Positions 51,131 to 59,479 of a stretch of DNA of 64,000 nt are shown one piece after another; within the stretch, counting starts at the first letter, position 1, and the number at the start of each line of letters is the position of its first letter. The notes under the pieces were generated by a model. It searched no databases. It was not told the origin of the DNA and was given only the letters and a program-made list of their open reading frames with translations. This DNA is from an uncultured Muribaculaceae bacterium. Lineage in GTDB: Bacteria > Bacteroidota > Bacteroidia > Bacteroidales > Muribaculaceae. Where the stretch lies: assembly GCA_934636465.1 (NCBI GenBank), contig CAKUAR010000012.1:1-64000 (forward strand). The letters are read 5' to 3'. Position numbers and translations under genes: made by a program.

Positions 51131-52597
51131 ATGGAAAATTTGTCCAAATACAACGAAACACGCAACGAGCAGTGGCGTGTTGATTTGAGAAAAAGCAAGT
51201 CGCCCAAGGAGAGGGCTTCTGTTGAGCGTGTAGTTATGCCGCAACTCGACCCTAAATATCGCTCCACATGCAACGACGAAGTCAACACCGGCATCACCGA
51301 GGCTCAAGCCGTGATTGAGGCATCTCGCTGCCTCGACTGCAACAATCCGCAGTGTGTCACCGGCTGCCCAGTGGGCATCAACATACCCAAGTTCATCAAA
51401 AACATTGAGCGCGGAGAGTTCGGCCAAGCCGCAGCCACGCTCAAGGAGACAAGCTCGCTCCCTGCTGTGTGTGGCCGCGTGTGCCCACAAGAGAAGCAGT
51501 GCGAAAACAAGTGCATACACCTCAAGATGGGCGACAAACCAGTGGCAATAGGCTATCTGGAGCGGTTCGCCGCCGACTGGCAGCGCAACCACGACGACGG
51601 CACTGCCACCGAAGCCCCTGTGTCAAACGGCATCAAGGTTGCCGTCATCGGCAGTGGTCCTGCCGGACTCACATTTGCCGGAGAAATGGCAAAGTCGGGC
51701 TTCGAGGTCACCGTTTTCGAGGCTCTTCACGAGATAGGCGGTGTGCTCAAATATGGTATTCCTGAATACCGTCTGCCAAACGCCATTGTTGATTATGAAA
51801 TCAACGGCTTAAAGAAACTTGGCGTTAAATTCGTCACCGACTGCATAATCAGCAAGACTCTCACCTACGACGACCTGCACGACCTCGGCTTCAAGGGCGT
51901 GTTTGTGGGCAGCGGTGCTGGTTTCCCAAGATTTATGGATATTCCGGGCGAGAACCTCAACGGCGTAATGTCGAGCAACGAGTATCTCACTCGCATCAAT
52001 CTCATGCACGCCGGCCACGGAGGCGACACTCCGGTCATAGGTGGCAAGACAATAGCCGTGATAGGCGGTGGCAACACCGCCATGGACTCTGCACGCACAG
52101 CCGTGCGCATGGGCGCGGAACGAGTGATTCTCGTCTATCGCCGAAGCGAGAACGAAATGCCTGCACGCCACGAAGAGGTGATGCACGCCAAAGAAGAGGG
52201 CGTGGTGTTCTACACGCTTCACAACCCCGTTGAGTATCTTGGCGACGACAACGGTTTCGTAACCACAATGCGTGTGCAGCGCATGGAGCTTGGCGAGCCC
52301 GACGCAAGCGGCCGCCGTAGCCCTGTTCCAGTTGAAGGTGCTATCACCGACATTCCTGTCAACGCCGTGATTGTGGCTGTTGGCGTCAGACCCAATCAGC
52401 TCGTGCCCCACTCCATTAAAGGGCTCGACGTGAGCCGTCGCAGCACCATAGTGGTCAACGACGACACCATGCAGTCGTCAGTGCCCGACGTGTTTGCCGG
52501 AGGCGACATAGTGCGCGGTGGAGCCACCGTGATTCTCGCCATGGGCGACGGCCGCCGTGCCGCCCAGCACATGGCAGCACACTTCCTTGCCAAGTAA
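51131..52597 (+). CDS. NfnB-like/glutamate synthase small-subunit-like NADPH oxidoreductase
   Basis: A 488-residue flavoprotein. The N-terminal Cys-rich domain (CLDCNNPQCVTGCPVGINIP near 67 and VCGRVCPQEKQCENKCI near 113) binds two 4Fe-4S clusters. The FAD loop is GSGPAGLTFAGEMAKSG near 173 with GIPEYRLP, and the NADPH loop is VIGGGNTAMDSARTAVRMGA near 314. In this partner setting it is the NfnB subunit rather than GltD: no large glutamate synthase subunit is nearby. A strong terminator follows at 52635-52682. Confidence 0.88.
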   Translation: MENLSKYNETRNEQWRVDLRKSKSPKERASVERVVMPQLDPKYRSTCNDEVNTGITEAQAVIEASRCLDCNNPQCVTGCPVGINIPKFIKNIERGEFGQAAATLKETSSLPAVCGRVCPQEKQCENKCIHLKMGDKPVAIGYLERFAADWQRNHDDGTATEAPVSNGIKVAVIGSGPAGLTFAGEMAKSGFEVTVFEALHEIGGVLKYGIPEYRLPNAIVDYEINGLKKLGVKFVTDCIISKTLTYDDLHDLGFKGVFVGSGAGFPRFMDIPGENLNGVMSSNEYLTRINLMHAGHGGDTPVIGGKTIAVIGGGNTAMDSARTAVRMGAERVILVYRRSENEMPARHEEVMHAKEEGVVFYTLHNPVEYLGDDNGFVTTMRVQRMELGEPDASGRRSPVPVEGAITDIPVNAVIVAVGVRPNQLVPHSIKGLDVSRRSTIVVNDDTMQSSVPDVFAGGDIVRGGATVILAMGDGRRAAQHMAAHFLAK

Positions 52598-52634
52598 GCC
52601 AGTAAGAAGCGAATAATCAACACACACATATACC

Positions 52635-52682
52635 AACGCCGGCGGTGCTCAAAATGAGCTTGTACCGCCGGTGTTCTTTTTC
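52635..52682 (+). terminator. Terminator of the nfn-like operon
   Basis: AACGCCGGCGGT pairs with ACCGCCGGTGTT (one G-U), with an inner GCTC/GAGC stem, followed by a T-rich run. Confidence 0.8.
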
Positions 52683-52696
52683 ACCCCAGCCTTATG

Positions 52697-52733
52697 CAAA
52701 AAACAAGACCCATGCAGGGAGTGCATGAGCCTT
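52697..52733 (-). terminator. Terminator of tRNA-Arg
   Basis: On the minus strand the stem AAGGCTCATGCA/TGCATGGGTCTT (two G-U pairs), loop CTCCC, is followed by a T run. It lies 12 bases past the tRNA. Confidence 0.7.
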
Positions 52734-52744
52734 GGGCGCTGAAT

Positions 52745-52816
52745 GTGATCCCATGGGGAGTCGAACCCCAATCAAAGGAACCGGAATCCTTCATTCTATC
52801 CATTAAACTATGGGAC
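52745..52816 (-). tRNA. tRNA-Arg (anticodon CCG)
   Basis: The minus strand folds into a full cloverleaf of 72 bases: acceptor GGTCCCA/TGGGATC, D arm with GTTTAATGG, anticodon stem AAGGA/TCCTT with loop TTCCGGT (anticodon CCG), and T arm GGGG/CCCC around TTCGACT. The discriminator is A. CCA is not encoded. A TAATTTTG promoter box is at 52838-52845 on the minus strand. Confidence 0.93.
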
Positions 52817-52837
52817 CGTTTTCCGCATTTGCGGTTG

Positions 52838-52845
52838 GCAAAATT
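52838..52845 (-). promoter_or_regulatory. -7 box of tRNA-Arg
   Basis: Minus-strand TAATTTTG, 22 bases before the tRNA 5' end. It is divergent from the TAGCTTTG box of ung at 52859-52866. Confidence 0.5.
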
Positions 52846-52858
52846 ACTCAAATATTTG

Positions 52859-52866
52859 TAGCTTTG
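52859..52866 (+). promoter_or_regulatory. -7 box of ung
   Basis: TAGCTTTG, a TAnnTTTG match, 26 bases before the ung ATG. TTG at 52834-52836 is 22 bases upstream. Confidence 0.45.
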
Positions 52867-52891
52867 CAATAGGTATTAAAACATTGCCGAA

Positions 52892-53554
52892 ATGAATGTA
52901 ACTATCGAACAAAGTTGGAAAAACGAATTGGCCGACGTGTGGAACAAGGATTATTTCATCAACCTCACCAATTTCGTGAAAGCAGAGTATCGCACCAAGC
53001 AAATCTTTCCGCCAGGCCGCGACATCTTCGCCGCGTTCAACACCACGCCATTCAACGATGTCAAGGTTGTCATTCTCGGCCAAGACCCCTATCACGATGT
53101 GGGTCAAGCCAACGGCCTGTGTTTCTCCGTGAGCGACGGCATTCCGTTTCCGCCATCGCTAAGCAACATCTTCAAGGAAGTGCACGACGACACTGGTGCA
53201 CCCATTCCGCAGTCAGGCGACCTCACTCGCTGGGCCAAACAAGGCGTGCTACTGCTCAACTCCACACTCACCGTGGTGGCACACCATGCCGGCTCACACC
53301 AAAACCATGGCTGGGAGCAGTTTTCTGACGAGGTTATCTCGCACCTCGCCACCAAGCGTCAAAATCTCGTGTTCATTCTTTGGGGTTCTTATGCCATAAA
53401 GAAAGGCGCGTTCATAGACCGCACACGCCACTTGGTGCTCACCTCGCCGCACCCGTCGCCACTCTCGGCCTATCGCGGCTTTTTTGGCAACCACCACTTC
53501 TCAAGAGCCAACCAATATCTTGTGGAACACGGCAAAACGCCAATAGTCTGGTAA
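52892..53554 (+). CDS. ung: Uracil-DNA glycosylase (family 1)
   Basis: A 220-residue enzyme that removes uracil from DNA. VVILGQDPYHDVGQANGLCF near residue 59 holds the catalytic Asp (GQDPYH), FPPSLSNIF is the Ser/Pro-rich loop near 86, LLLNSTLTV is the uracil-binding motif, and SPHPSPLSAYRGFFG near 190 is the His-containing motif. The length is standard. It is divergent from tRNA-Arg. Confidence 0.95.
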   Translation: MNVTIEQSWKNELADVWNKDYFINLTNFVKAEYRTKQIFPPGRDIFAAFNTTPFNDVKVVILGQDPYHDVGQANGLCFSVSDGIPFPPSLSNIFKEVHDDTGAPIPQSGDLTRWAKQGVLLLNSTLTVVAHHAGSHQNHGWEQFSDEVISHLATKRQNLVFILWGSYAIKKGAFIDRTRHLVLTSPHPSPLSAYRGFFGNHHFSRANQYLVEHGKTPIVW

Positions 53555-53578
53555 ACGTGGCTCTAATCACGCCCTTTT

Positions 53579-56143
53579 TTATTTGCCAAACAGCCTCAAC
53601 CCATATATTTTCACAGCACTTGCAGCAGCTTCCGGGTGCAGCTTTTTCAGCACCACGGTGTTGTCACCTTTCACCAGCTCAAGCCCTATTATGCTGCTGT
53701 GAGCTTTCTTGCCCCACACTCCGCTGCCCACGGTGGGCATAACCACTGCTCCCTGGTAGTGCGTGTTTGCGCTCACCAGAGCCACACACCCGGGCGCAAA
53801 CCACAATCCGCCATTGCCGTTGGCATAGCTCACGTCGGCATAATATCGGCCACTTGTGGGCACATTTATTTTTATCACCGTTGAGTCGGCTTGAGCCTCG
53901 CCTGTGCCATTGCCTTGCTCGGCAGCAAACAGCCTCACGCCTTGCCCATAAAGATAAGGCCTCGACATTTGGCTCATGCCGTTTTTGTTAATGCTCACCA
54001 TGGTAGCCACATTCATTCCGCTCGAAAATGGAGCTGTGAACGTTGAGTCAACCACACTATAGTTTTGCGAACCATTCACCACTATGCGGTAGCCGTTGGT
54101 CGCGGCATAGTTCATAATCCAGCCGAATTTTCCGTTCCATGCCACCACAGGCATCTCCGGCAGCAAGTGCGGAGTCGTGAGCAGCGTCACGTTTTGTGGG
54201 CTGTGCCCAGTGCGTGCCATCACTATCCTCACCACGTGCCGCCCCGTGAGCGTGTCGGGCAAGAAATTGTCGCTTGTGGGCTTTTCGTCCACAAGCATCT
54301 GCGCCATGTCGTTGCCGGTGCCCTCTATGCTTATGTCGAGCGTGCAGTGACGGTATTTGAAGCTGCTTATCAGCTTTGTTCCCTTGAAGCACTCCGGCAC
54401 TATCGGGTCAAACTCTATTCCGTTTGGCAGAAAATTCATTCCAGCCATCACCCTGAATATCATTGCCGCATTGCCGGCTGCCGCAGCTACGCTGCGGTGC
54501 TTGCCGCCAAGCAGCGGACTAATGCCGTCGTAGCAGCCATAAAACTCCACATCGCCGCCCATTAGTGCCTCGGCACGATACATTGCGCCAAGTCCGCGCC
54601 TTAGCATGTTTTCATTGCCCACGCGTGCGGCTGCAAGGTTCCACAACGCCTGCAGCTCTGATCCCGACGCACTTGCTGCATCGGCCGGCTGCAAGCCGGG
54701 AAACATCATCGTCACACCATAGTTTGTGACTGGCGTTTTTCCCACAAGAGTCTCGGCACGGTCATCGTCGGCTATGTCGAACAGCACACTCATTGCCTGG
54801 GCAAAATTGTCGGTCACCGGAAGCAGCACGCCATTAGGACAGCAATACGAAGCCCCCTTATACATTCCGGCATTTTCGTCCCAGAATTTTTGGTTTATGG
54901 TTTCTTTCAGCTTTGTGGCCACGTCGCCATAGTCATTGCCGTCGTGCCCAAGCGCATCGGCCATCTGCCCCAGCGTTTCAAACGCCGCTTGATATGCCAC
55001 ATTGTTGGCAAACGACATAGTTTCAAACAAGTCAGCGCCCTTTGCCCATCGCGGATAAAGCACATTCACGCCCAAGTCCCAATATGGGCAAAACACGCCG
55101 TGCATAAGCCCTGTGGGCTTGTTCATCATCAAGCGCAAGTCGGCATCGAGCGTGTTGCTCGCCACCTTAAAGGCATAGTCAAGCCAGTCTTTGTCGCCAG
55201 TCACACAATACACCTCCCACGCAGCGACCACCCACAGTGCGTGGTCGCTCACCACCGGCCAATTTGCGTTGCGCCGCAGCGAGTCGCCGTCAACACTGGC
55301 GCGCAGCAGTGTCTTGGAGTATTCTGGCGCAAGATATGCCAGCGACATATATATGGGCACTGCTGCCTCATTGGCTTCAAGGCGGTTGTGGGCTGTTCCG
55401 TCGGCCACATTGGCAATGGCCATGTTATACAGGGCATCTACAAGCGTTTGTCCCGAGTGATATTGCGGATAGTGCTCATTTAGCTTATCTATTTCCCAGT
55501 CACGGCATTTCACGGTCTTGCCTTTGGTTTTGTGCACCTCAAACCTTATTTCATAAACATTGGGGTCGGCAGTGGCATGAAGTTTATATTTCTGCTCGCT
55601 GCGCAGTGTGCGGAAATCATCACTCAGCGGCGCATTTTTCCCGGCTATCCACACTCCGCGAAAGTCTTGTTTGCTTATCGTGTCGCCCTTGGCTCCCACA
55701 TAATATCCGCGTTTCTTAAAAGAGTCAAACACCGGCTTCATATCCACTTTCACTATGAAAACACCCGACTCTCCTGCCAGAGTGTCGGCGGCAGACGATT
55801 CTATTCGCTCACCAGCCTCGCCAAAACGGCACACAGTGTCACGCCCTGCATGAGCATAATGCGCCTTGGTAAACGGCAGCTCGTTGTCGTCGCCATTAAT
55901 TGCAAGTCTATATTCAAGCACGCTTGCCGCAGTCTGTGCCTCGGTGCGCCACTCATAATTGGTGGTGATGTGCCTGTCGCTTATGGCAGCTGCCACATAG
56001 TCGCCCTCAATCACGCTGTCAACGGTCACCGAGAATTTGTCGTTTTGCGCAATCACGTCACTGCTCATCATGTCGTCACCGCCATGGCACGACCACAGCG
56101 AGAGCAGCATGATTAACCCTAAAAACAGACTCGAAAAACGCAT
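53579..56143 (-). CDS. Large six-hairpin glycosidase-like lipoprotein
   Basis: About 854 residues with lipoprotein signal MRFSSLFLGLIMLLSLWSCH (lipobox LWSC, Cys near 19); the frame is open to 56164 but those seven residues add nothing. The middle, about 240-620, has the alternating helical pattern of an (alpha/alpha)6 barrel (LVDALYNMAIANVADGTAHN, PVVSDHALWVVAAWEVYCVT, FWDENAGMYKGASYCCPNGV). Beta-rich modules lie on both sides, with a C-terminal carbohydrate-binding-like domain (SGRYYADVSYANGNGGLWFA). This is the plan of GH63/GH95-like and DUF4450-type enzymes; I cannot name the family or substrate. It is surface or periplasmic and stands alone. Confidence 0.7.
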   Translation of the reverse strand: MRFSSLFLGLIMLLSLWSCHGGDDMMSSDVIAQNDKFSVTVDSVIEGDYVAAAISDRHITTNYEWRTEAQTAASVLEYRLAINGDDNELPFTKAHYAHAGRDTVCRFGEAGERIESSAADTLAGESGVFIVKVDMKPVFDSFKKRGYYVGAKGDTISKQDFRGVWIAGKNAPLSDDFRTLRSEQKYKLHATADPNVYEIRFEVHKTKGKTVKCRDWEIDKLNEHYPQYHSGQTLVDALYNMAIANVADGTAHNRLEANEAAVPIYMSLAYLAPEYSKTLLRASVDGDSLRRNANWPVVSDHALWVVAAWEVYCVTGDKDWLDYAFKVASNTLDADLRLMMNKPTGLMHGVFCPYWDLGVNVLYPRWAKGADLFETMSFANNVAYQAAFETLGQMADALGHDGNDYGDVATKLKETINQKFWDENAGMYKGASYCCPNGVLLPVTDNFAQAMSVLFDIADDDRAETLVGKTPVTNYGVTMMFPGLQPADAASASGSELQALWNLAAARVGNENMLRRGLGAMYRAEALMGGDVEFYGCYDGISPLLGGKHRSVAAAAGNAAMIFRVMAGMNFLPNGIEFDPIVPECFKGTKLISSFKYRHCTLDISIEGTGNDMAQMLVDEKPTSDNFLPDTLTGRHVVRIVMARTGHSPQNVTLLTTPHLLPEMPVVAWNGKFGWIMNYAATNGYRIVVNGSQNYSVVDSTFTAPFSSGMNVATMVSINKNGMSQMSRPYLYGQGVRLFAAEQGNGTGEAQADSTVIKINVPTSGRYYADVSYANGNGGLWFAPGCVALVSANTHYQGAVVMPTVGSGVWGKKAHSSIIGLELVKGDNTVVLKKLHPEAAASAVKIYGLRLFGK

Positions 56144-56405
56144 AATAACCAGCAGTATTGGCATATTTTATGCAAATTAACAAAAAATATGCTACAAGCG
56201 CAATCCGCCCAACCAATTTGTTGCGCAAACGCCTATATTTACGGCTGTTCTTCTTTTAACAGCCAAGCCAAATGCGCCAATCGTAGCCACACAGCTCTCG
56301 CTTCACTCTCGTTAACACAAAATTACATTTAGTTAACCATCCGTGCCAATTTTGTAATCATTACAAAAATTTTTCATTTCAATCCAAAATTTGTTGGTTT
56401 TGGAT
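56144..56405. other. AT-rich gap upstream of the glycosidase lipoprotein gene
   Basis: No gene, repeat or RNA is recognised in this stretch, which serves as the upstream region of the minus-strand lipoprotein gene and precedes the plus-strand promoter at 56406. Confidence 0.4.
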
Positions 56406-56436
56406 TTTGCCAATAAAAAAAACTCCTCTAACTTTG
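56406..56436 (+). promoter_or_regulatory. Consensus promoter of an orphan transcription unit
   Basis: TTTG at 56406-56409 and TAACTTTG at 56429-56436, spaced by 19 bases. It is among the best promoter matches in the window, yet no ordinary gene follows. Confidence 0.7.
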
Positions 56437-56515
56437 TATTAAGCAAAAAGGGAAATACGAAAGACACAAAGCCGCAGTGGCGGCAATTTTATAATAAATT
56501 TTTAAATATCTAATC

Positions 56516-56653
56516 ATGGGAATCATTATTGAGTACCGATATGCCAAAAGGTTCGGAGAACTGCCGACCCACGCATATCACCCAAACGTCTCTTTGAGAC
56601 AACAACGCAGATGTGGCTACATTGCCACCCCTGATTGCAAACACGAAGCTTGA
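56516..56653 (+). CDS. Candidate small protein (45 residues)
   Basis: ATG 56516 opens MGIIIEYRYAKRFGELPTHA and ends CKHEA. It has Arg, Tyr and His in excess and two Cys residues, no membrane segment, and no match I know. The start lies about 75 bases after the expected transcription start. The AT-rich bases before it (TTTTTAAATATCTAATC) offer no Shine-Dalgarno sequence, which is normal for Bacteroidota. Confidence 0.3.
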   Translation: MGIIIEYRYAKRFGELPTHAYHPNVSLRQQRRCGYIATPDCKHEA

Positions 56654-56906
56654 CCCACACTCAAAAACACATTTTGTGGTCAAACAGCGAGCTTCAAAAA
56701 AAAAGGGCACAGATGATTTCTTAGTAAAGAACTATCCTGCTGCTTTTTTCAAGACAAATCTTTCTTGCACACATTGGTGCATGAACGATTTTTATAACTG
56801 ACAAAACAATGATGCACCGCAAGAAAACAATTTCACAGTGCACCATTCCTACGATAAAGGTTAACCCCTAATACCGCATTTTTTATTCATACTATTTTTT
56901 CCTATG

Positions 56907-56939
56907 GCACCGCGAAGTGATTTCGAGGTGCTTTTTTTT
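56907..56939 (+). terminator. Terminator of the orphan transcription unit
   Basis: GCACC pairs with GGTGC, with an inner CGAA/TTCG stem, followed by eight T. Confidence 0.75.
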
Positions 56940-57019
56940 GTGTGTTATGAACGAATCTGCAGCTGATTTAGGACTAATTGCAGATTTGGTTTTAGATTAA
57001 TTATTTATTCATGCTTATT

Positions 57020-57035
57020 TTTCCTCCAGAAATAT
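57020..57035. repeat. Left inverted repeat of the invertible segment
   Basis: TTTCCTCCAGAAATAT, the exact reverse complement of 57198-57213. It sits in a recombinase-site layout: left arm TTATTTTTC, core CTCCA, right arm GAAATATTAC. Confidence 0.7.
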
Positions 57036-57197
57036 TACAATCACCCACTTTGCTACCAGTTGACCGATAGACCGTAACGTCAACCGCTCCCCTGACACAC
57101 GTCTTTATCGACCGCCAGGTCTTTATCTCATAAACTTTTAAATTAATCACTTATTATTAATGCGTTTTGCACATTTTTTGTACTTTTGCAAAGTAAT
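57036..57197. other. Invertible 162-bp segment carrying an outward promoter box
   Basis: The segment between the two 16-bp inverted repeats. It contains no ORF. In the present orientation its right end carries TACTTTTG at 57181-57188, which would fire rightward through the right repeat into the recombinase leader. Inverted, it would fire leftward toward 56.9 kb. The terminator of the orphan unit (56907-56939) lies in that path. Confidence 0.6.
57181..57188 (+). promoter_or_regulatory. -7 box inside the invertible segment
   Basis: TACTTTTG, a TAnnTTTG match, 10 bases before the right repeat. No TTTG lies 19-21 bases upstream, so the promoter may be weak or need an activator. Confidence 0.5.
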
Positions 57198-57213
57198 ATA
57201 TTTCTGGAGGAAA
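57198..57213. repeat. Right inverted repeat of the invertible segment
   Basis: ATATTTCTGGAGGAAA, exact reverse complement of 57020-57035. Site layout: left arm GTAATATATTTC, core TGGAG, right arm GAAATATTAC. The right arm is a direct copy of the one in the left site (GAAATATTACAA at 57029-57040 and 57210-57221), while the core is inverted. Confidence 0.7.
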
Positions 57214-57493
57214 TATTACAACACGTACCATCAACCAAATTCACGTTCTCCTCAACACTGCTGACAGACAATTAATTAATGCACCACAACAGCACATTTT
57301 GCCACTACTGCAATCACCCTGCGTTTGAGCAATTTGTGTTGCCACCCATGCTACCATGCAACACCACAGTAGCAACACTCACGGCTCTGCACCCACCCCA
57401 CCGGTCTTCACCTCCTCGCAATATCATCAGCAAAGCGCAAACGCGCCCCCAACACAACCACACACAATTATCTGGCAGAAAAACAACTTGATT

Positions 57494-58612
57494 ATGTTAC
57501 CGCATCTCAAAGTCGTATTCAATAGACGAAAACGCAACGAACTTGAGTTTTCAGTTTATTTCAACAAACGCCGTCGCTATTTCTCCACAGGCATAAAGCT
57601 ACCACACGGAGCGTCTTACTGCAACGGAGCCATCATTAATTGTCCTGCCGCAAACGCGCTGCACAGCCAGCTCGCATCGCTCACACAACAGCTTCAGGCG
57701 CAAATAGCGAACCAAATTGCCACAGGAGTGTTCAACATCGACACGCTGTCGCTCGGTGTGACCGACGTGTCAGCAACCGACAGTTCGTTTTATGACTTCG
57801 CCGTTCTCTCGCTTCACAACACTCCCGGCATGGCTCAAGCTACAAAAACCTGCCACCTCACCGCGCTCAACCGTCTGAGGCAATTTGGCATAGTCCGTTT
57901 CGCCGACCTCACTCCCCAAAACTGCCTGCGCTTTGCAACCCACCTGCGCAGCTCCGTCAGAGCCGCAAGCGCAAAGCAATATCTCTCGTCACTGGCTGCC
58001 GATGCACAAAAAGCCAAGAACAATGGCTTGATAAACGACAATCCGTTTCACGACATCAAGGTGAAAGTCTCGCGTCAAGCCCGAATATGCTACCTCACTG
58101 AGCGTGAAGTGGCACGCATCGAGAAACTGCGCCCCACAAGCCGCAGCATGGGTTTTGCACGCGACATCTTTCTCTTTGCGTGCTACACAGGCCTGTCGTT
58201 ATCCGACATAATCAAAATCCAGCACTTCCACATCAAAAGCGAAAATGGCAAGCCGCACATAATCGACAAACGCAAAAAGACCGGACTTTCCTACAAAATC
58301 AGGCTTCTGCCCAAAGCGTTTGCCATTCTTGAAAAATACGATTTCAATCTGAACCGGCTTTCACTGCCAGTCATCAACAATTATCTTCATGGCACCGCCC
58401 GCAGCACCGGAATAGCTGCACTGGCTGGCATAAGCAAGCACATCACCATGCACGTGGGGAGGCACACCTTTGCCACCCATGCCTTGTCACGTGGTGTGCG
58501 CATAGAGACCGTGAGCCGCATGCTTGCCCACACCAACATCACCACCACGCAAATCTATGCCAAGGTGTTGCAGCACGACATCGACAAGGGCTTCGACCTG
58601 CTCGAATACTGA
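57494..58612 (+). CDS. Tyrosine recombinase (Bacteroidales integrase family), probable invertase
   Basis: A 372-residue tyrosine site-specific recombinase. The N-terminal arm-binding region contains FSVYFNKRRRYFSTGIKLPH, and a SAM-like core-binding domain spans about 100-190 (LTPQNCLRFATHLRSSVRAA). The catalytic domain holds CYTGLSLSDIIKI near 233, where Ser replaces the usual first Arg as in IntDOT-type enzymes, HVGRHTFATHALSRG near 320 (HxxR), and TQIYAKVLQ near 355 with the nucleophile Tyr. The frame is open to 57356, but the added 46 residues are low-complexity and cross the leader; ATG 57494 begins the usual MLPHLKVVF. It lies 280 bases from a pair of inverted repeats that look like its own sites. 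No transfer or phage genes are adjacent. Confidence 0.85.
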   Translation: MLPHLKVVFNRRKRNELEFSVYFNKRRRYFSTGIKLPHGASYCNGAIINCPAANALHSQLASLTQQLQAQIANQIATGVFNIDTLSLGVTDVSATDSSFYDFAVLSLHNTPGMAQATKTCHLTALNRLRQFGIVRFADLTPQNCLRFATHLRSSVRAASAKQYLSSLAADAQKAKNNGLINDNPFHDIKVKVSRQARICYLTEREVARIEKLRPTSRSMGFARDIFLFACYTGLSLSDIIKIQHFHIKSENGKPHIIDKRKKTGLSYKIRLLPKAFAILEKYDFNLNRLSLPVINNYLHGTARSTGIAALAGISKHITMHVGRHTFATHALSRGVRIETVSRMLAHTNITTTQIYAKVLQHDIDKGFDLLEY

Positions 58613-58669
58613 CGTTCCCAATTCCTCTCGCCACCGCCCCCCCCCAAAAAAGAACGGGATAATGCAGCT

Positions 58670-59248
58670 TCATTTGTATTTTGGCGATGGGCCATATTTG
58701 TTGGCTTCAGGCTTGCTGTCTAACACACAAAGCACAATCAGCGCAATGTTCCACACAACAGCTATGCCACCCGTCAGCAGCAGTCCCACAAATGCGCCCA
58801 CGTTTTCTGTCACAAACTCACACATCATGCCCATGCCACCATATTGCACATAGTCTAAAGCCACAAAAACAACCTGTGCCGCAACCACAAGGCCAAACAG
58901 AAGATAGCTGCCAATCCACCAACCACTGCGGCCAGTGTCGTGCAAACGGCGGAACATCACTGCATATTGCGGCAATATAAAGCCCAGCGTAACCACGAGG
59001 TTGCCAAAAGTGCCTATGATTTTAGGCATGCCCAAAAGCCCCAAAATCTCAAACACAAAGCTTGCGACAACCACAACCAAGAAGTAGAACAGATAGAAAA
59101 ACCAATACTCAGAGCGGCGAGCACGTCCAGTGAAATCAGCATATTTCTTGAGACACGTCTTCACAGCCTCACCAAACGTCAGTCGCGGCATTTCACTCAC
59201 CACATTTCCACCTACTGCGGTTGCATTGTTGTTAATATTCTCTTCCAT
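58670..59248 (-). CDS. DUF805 family inner-membrane protein
   Basis: A 192-residue membrane protein of the DUF805 type. A cytoplasmic N terminus of about 50 residues ends in YADFTGRARRSEYWFFYLFY (key: GRxxRxEYW, the family signature), followed by four helices (LVVVVASFVFEILGLLG; LVVTLGFILPQYAVMFRRLH with the family RRLHDTGRSGWW; SYLLFGLVVAAQVVFVALDY; LLTGGIAVVWNIALIVLCVL). The function of DUF805 proteins is unknown. It is convergent with the recombinase gene; a run of nine C (58637-58645) lies between their ends. Confidence 0.85.
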   Translation of the reverse strand: MEENINNNATAVGGNVVSEMPRLTFGEAVKTCLKKYADFTGRARRSEYWFFYLFYFLVVVVASFVFEILGLLGMPKIIGTFGNLVVTLGFILPQYAVMFRRLHDTGRSGWWIGSYLLFGLVVAAQVVFVALDYVQYGGMGMMCEFVTENVGAFVGLLLTGGIAVVWNIALIVLCVLDSKPEANKYGPSPKYK

Positions 59249-59370
59249 AAAGCAATTTTGTTAAAAAAGTTTTTAAATGTTTACTAATGCAAATATAACC
59301 ATATAAAATGCAATTTCAAAACATTTTAGTCCCATTTACTAACAATTTTTCAACAAAAACGCCATAAAAT

Positions 59371-59401
59371 TTTGCAGATTTCAAAAATCGTCTTATCTTT
59401 G
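59371..59401 (+). promoter_or_regulatory. Promoter of the his operon
   Basis: TTTG at 59371-59374 and TATCTTTG at 59394-59401, spaced by 19 bases, 27 bases before the hisL ATG. Confidence 0.8.
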
Positions 59402-59428
59402 CACACGAAATAAGTCATCAGAAAAAGA

Positions 59429-59479
59429 ATGAGATTTATCTTTCATCATCATCACCATCATCATCACGACCGCTTCTGA
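59429..59479 (+). CDS. hisL: Histidine operon leader peptide with eight consecutive His codons
   Basis: ATG AGA TTT ATC TTT, then eight CAT/CAC codons, then GAC CGC TTC TGA: MRFIFHHHHHHHHDRF, 16 residues. It lies between a consensus promoter and hisG. Eight His codons in a row make translation a direct sensor of charged tRNA-His. Leader peptides of this type (seven His in E. coli) act in ribosome-mediated attenuation. The stop is directly followed by the antiterminator arm at 59480. Confidence 0.88.
   Translation: MRFIFHHHHHHHHDRF

Larger units (their letters stand above)
56443..56939 (+). ncRNA. Putative small RNA or small-protein transcript between promoter and terminator
   Basis: The promoter at 56406-56436 and the terminator at 56907-56939 bound a transcript of about 500 bases. 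The only early frame with an ATG is 45 codons (56516-56653). A second open frame starts at a GTG at 56613 (61 residues, ending TTDDF-like then WCMNDFYN). I recognise neither product nor a known RNA family. Treat it as a candidate sRNA or dual-function transcript. Confidence 0.4.

Noticed and set aside
58637..58645. Run of nine C followed by six A, a candidate slippage tract for phase variation
   Set aside because: It lies between the convergent ends of the recombinase and DUF805 genes, outside both frames and away from any promoter, so a length change would have no evident effect.
59441..59470. CAT/CAC repeat, possible microsatellite or short repeat
   Set aside because: It is the eight-His run of the hisL leader peptide, with start, stop and attenuator in place.
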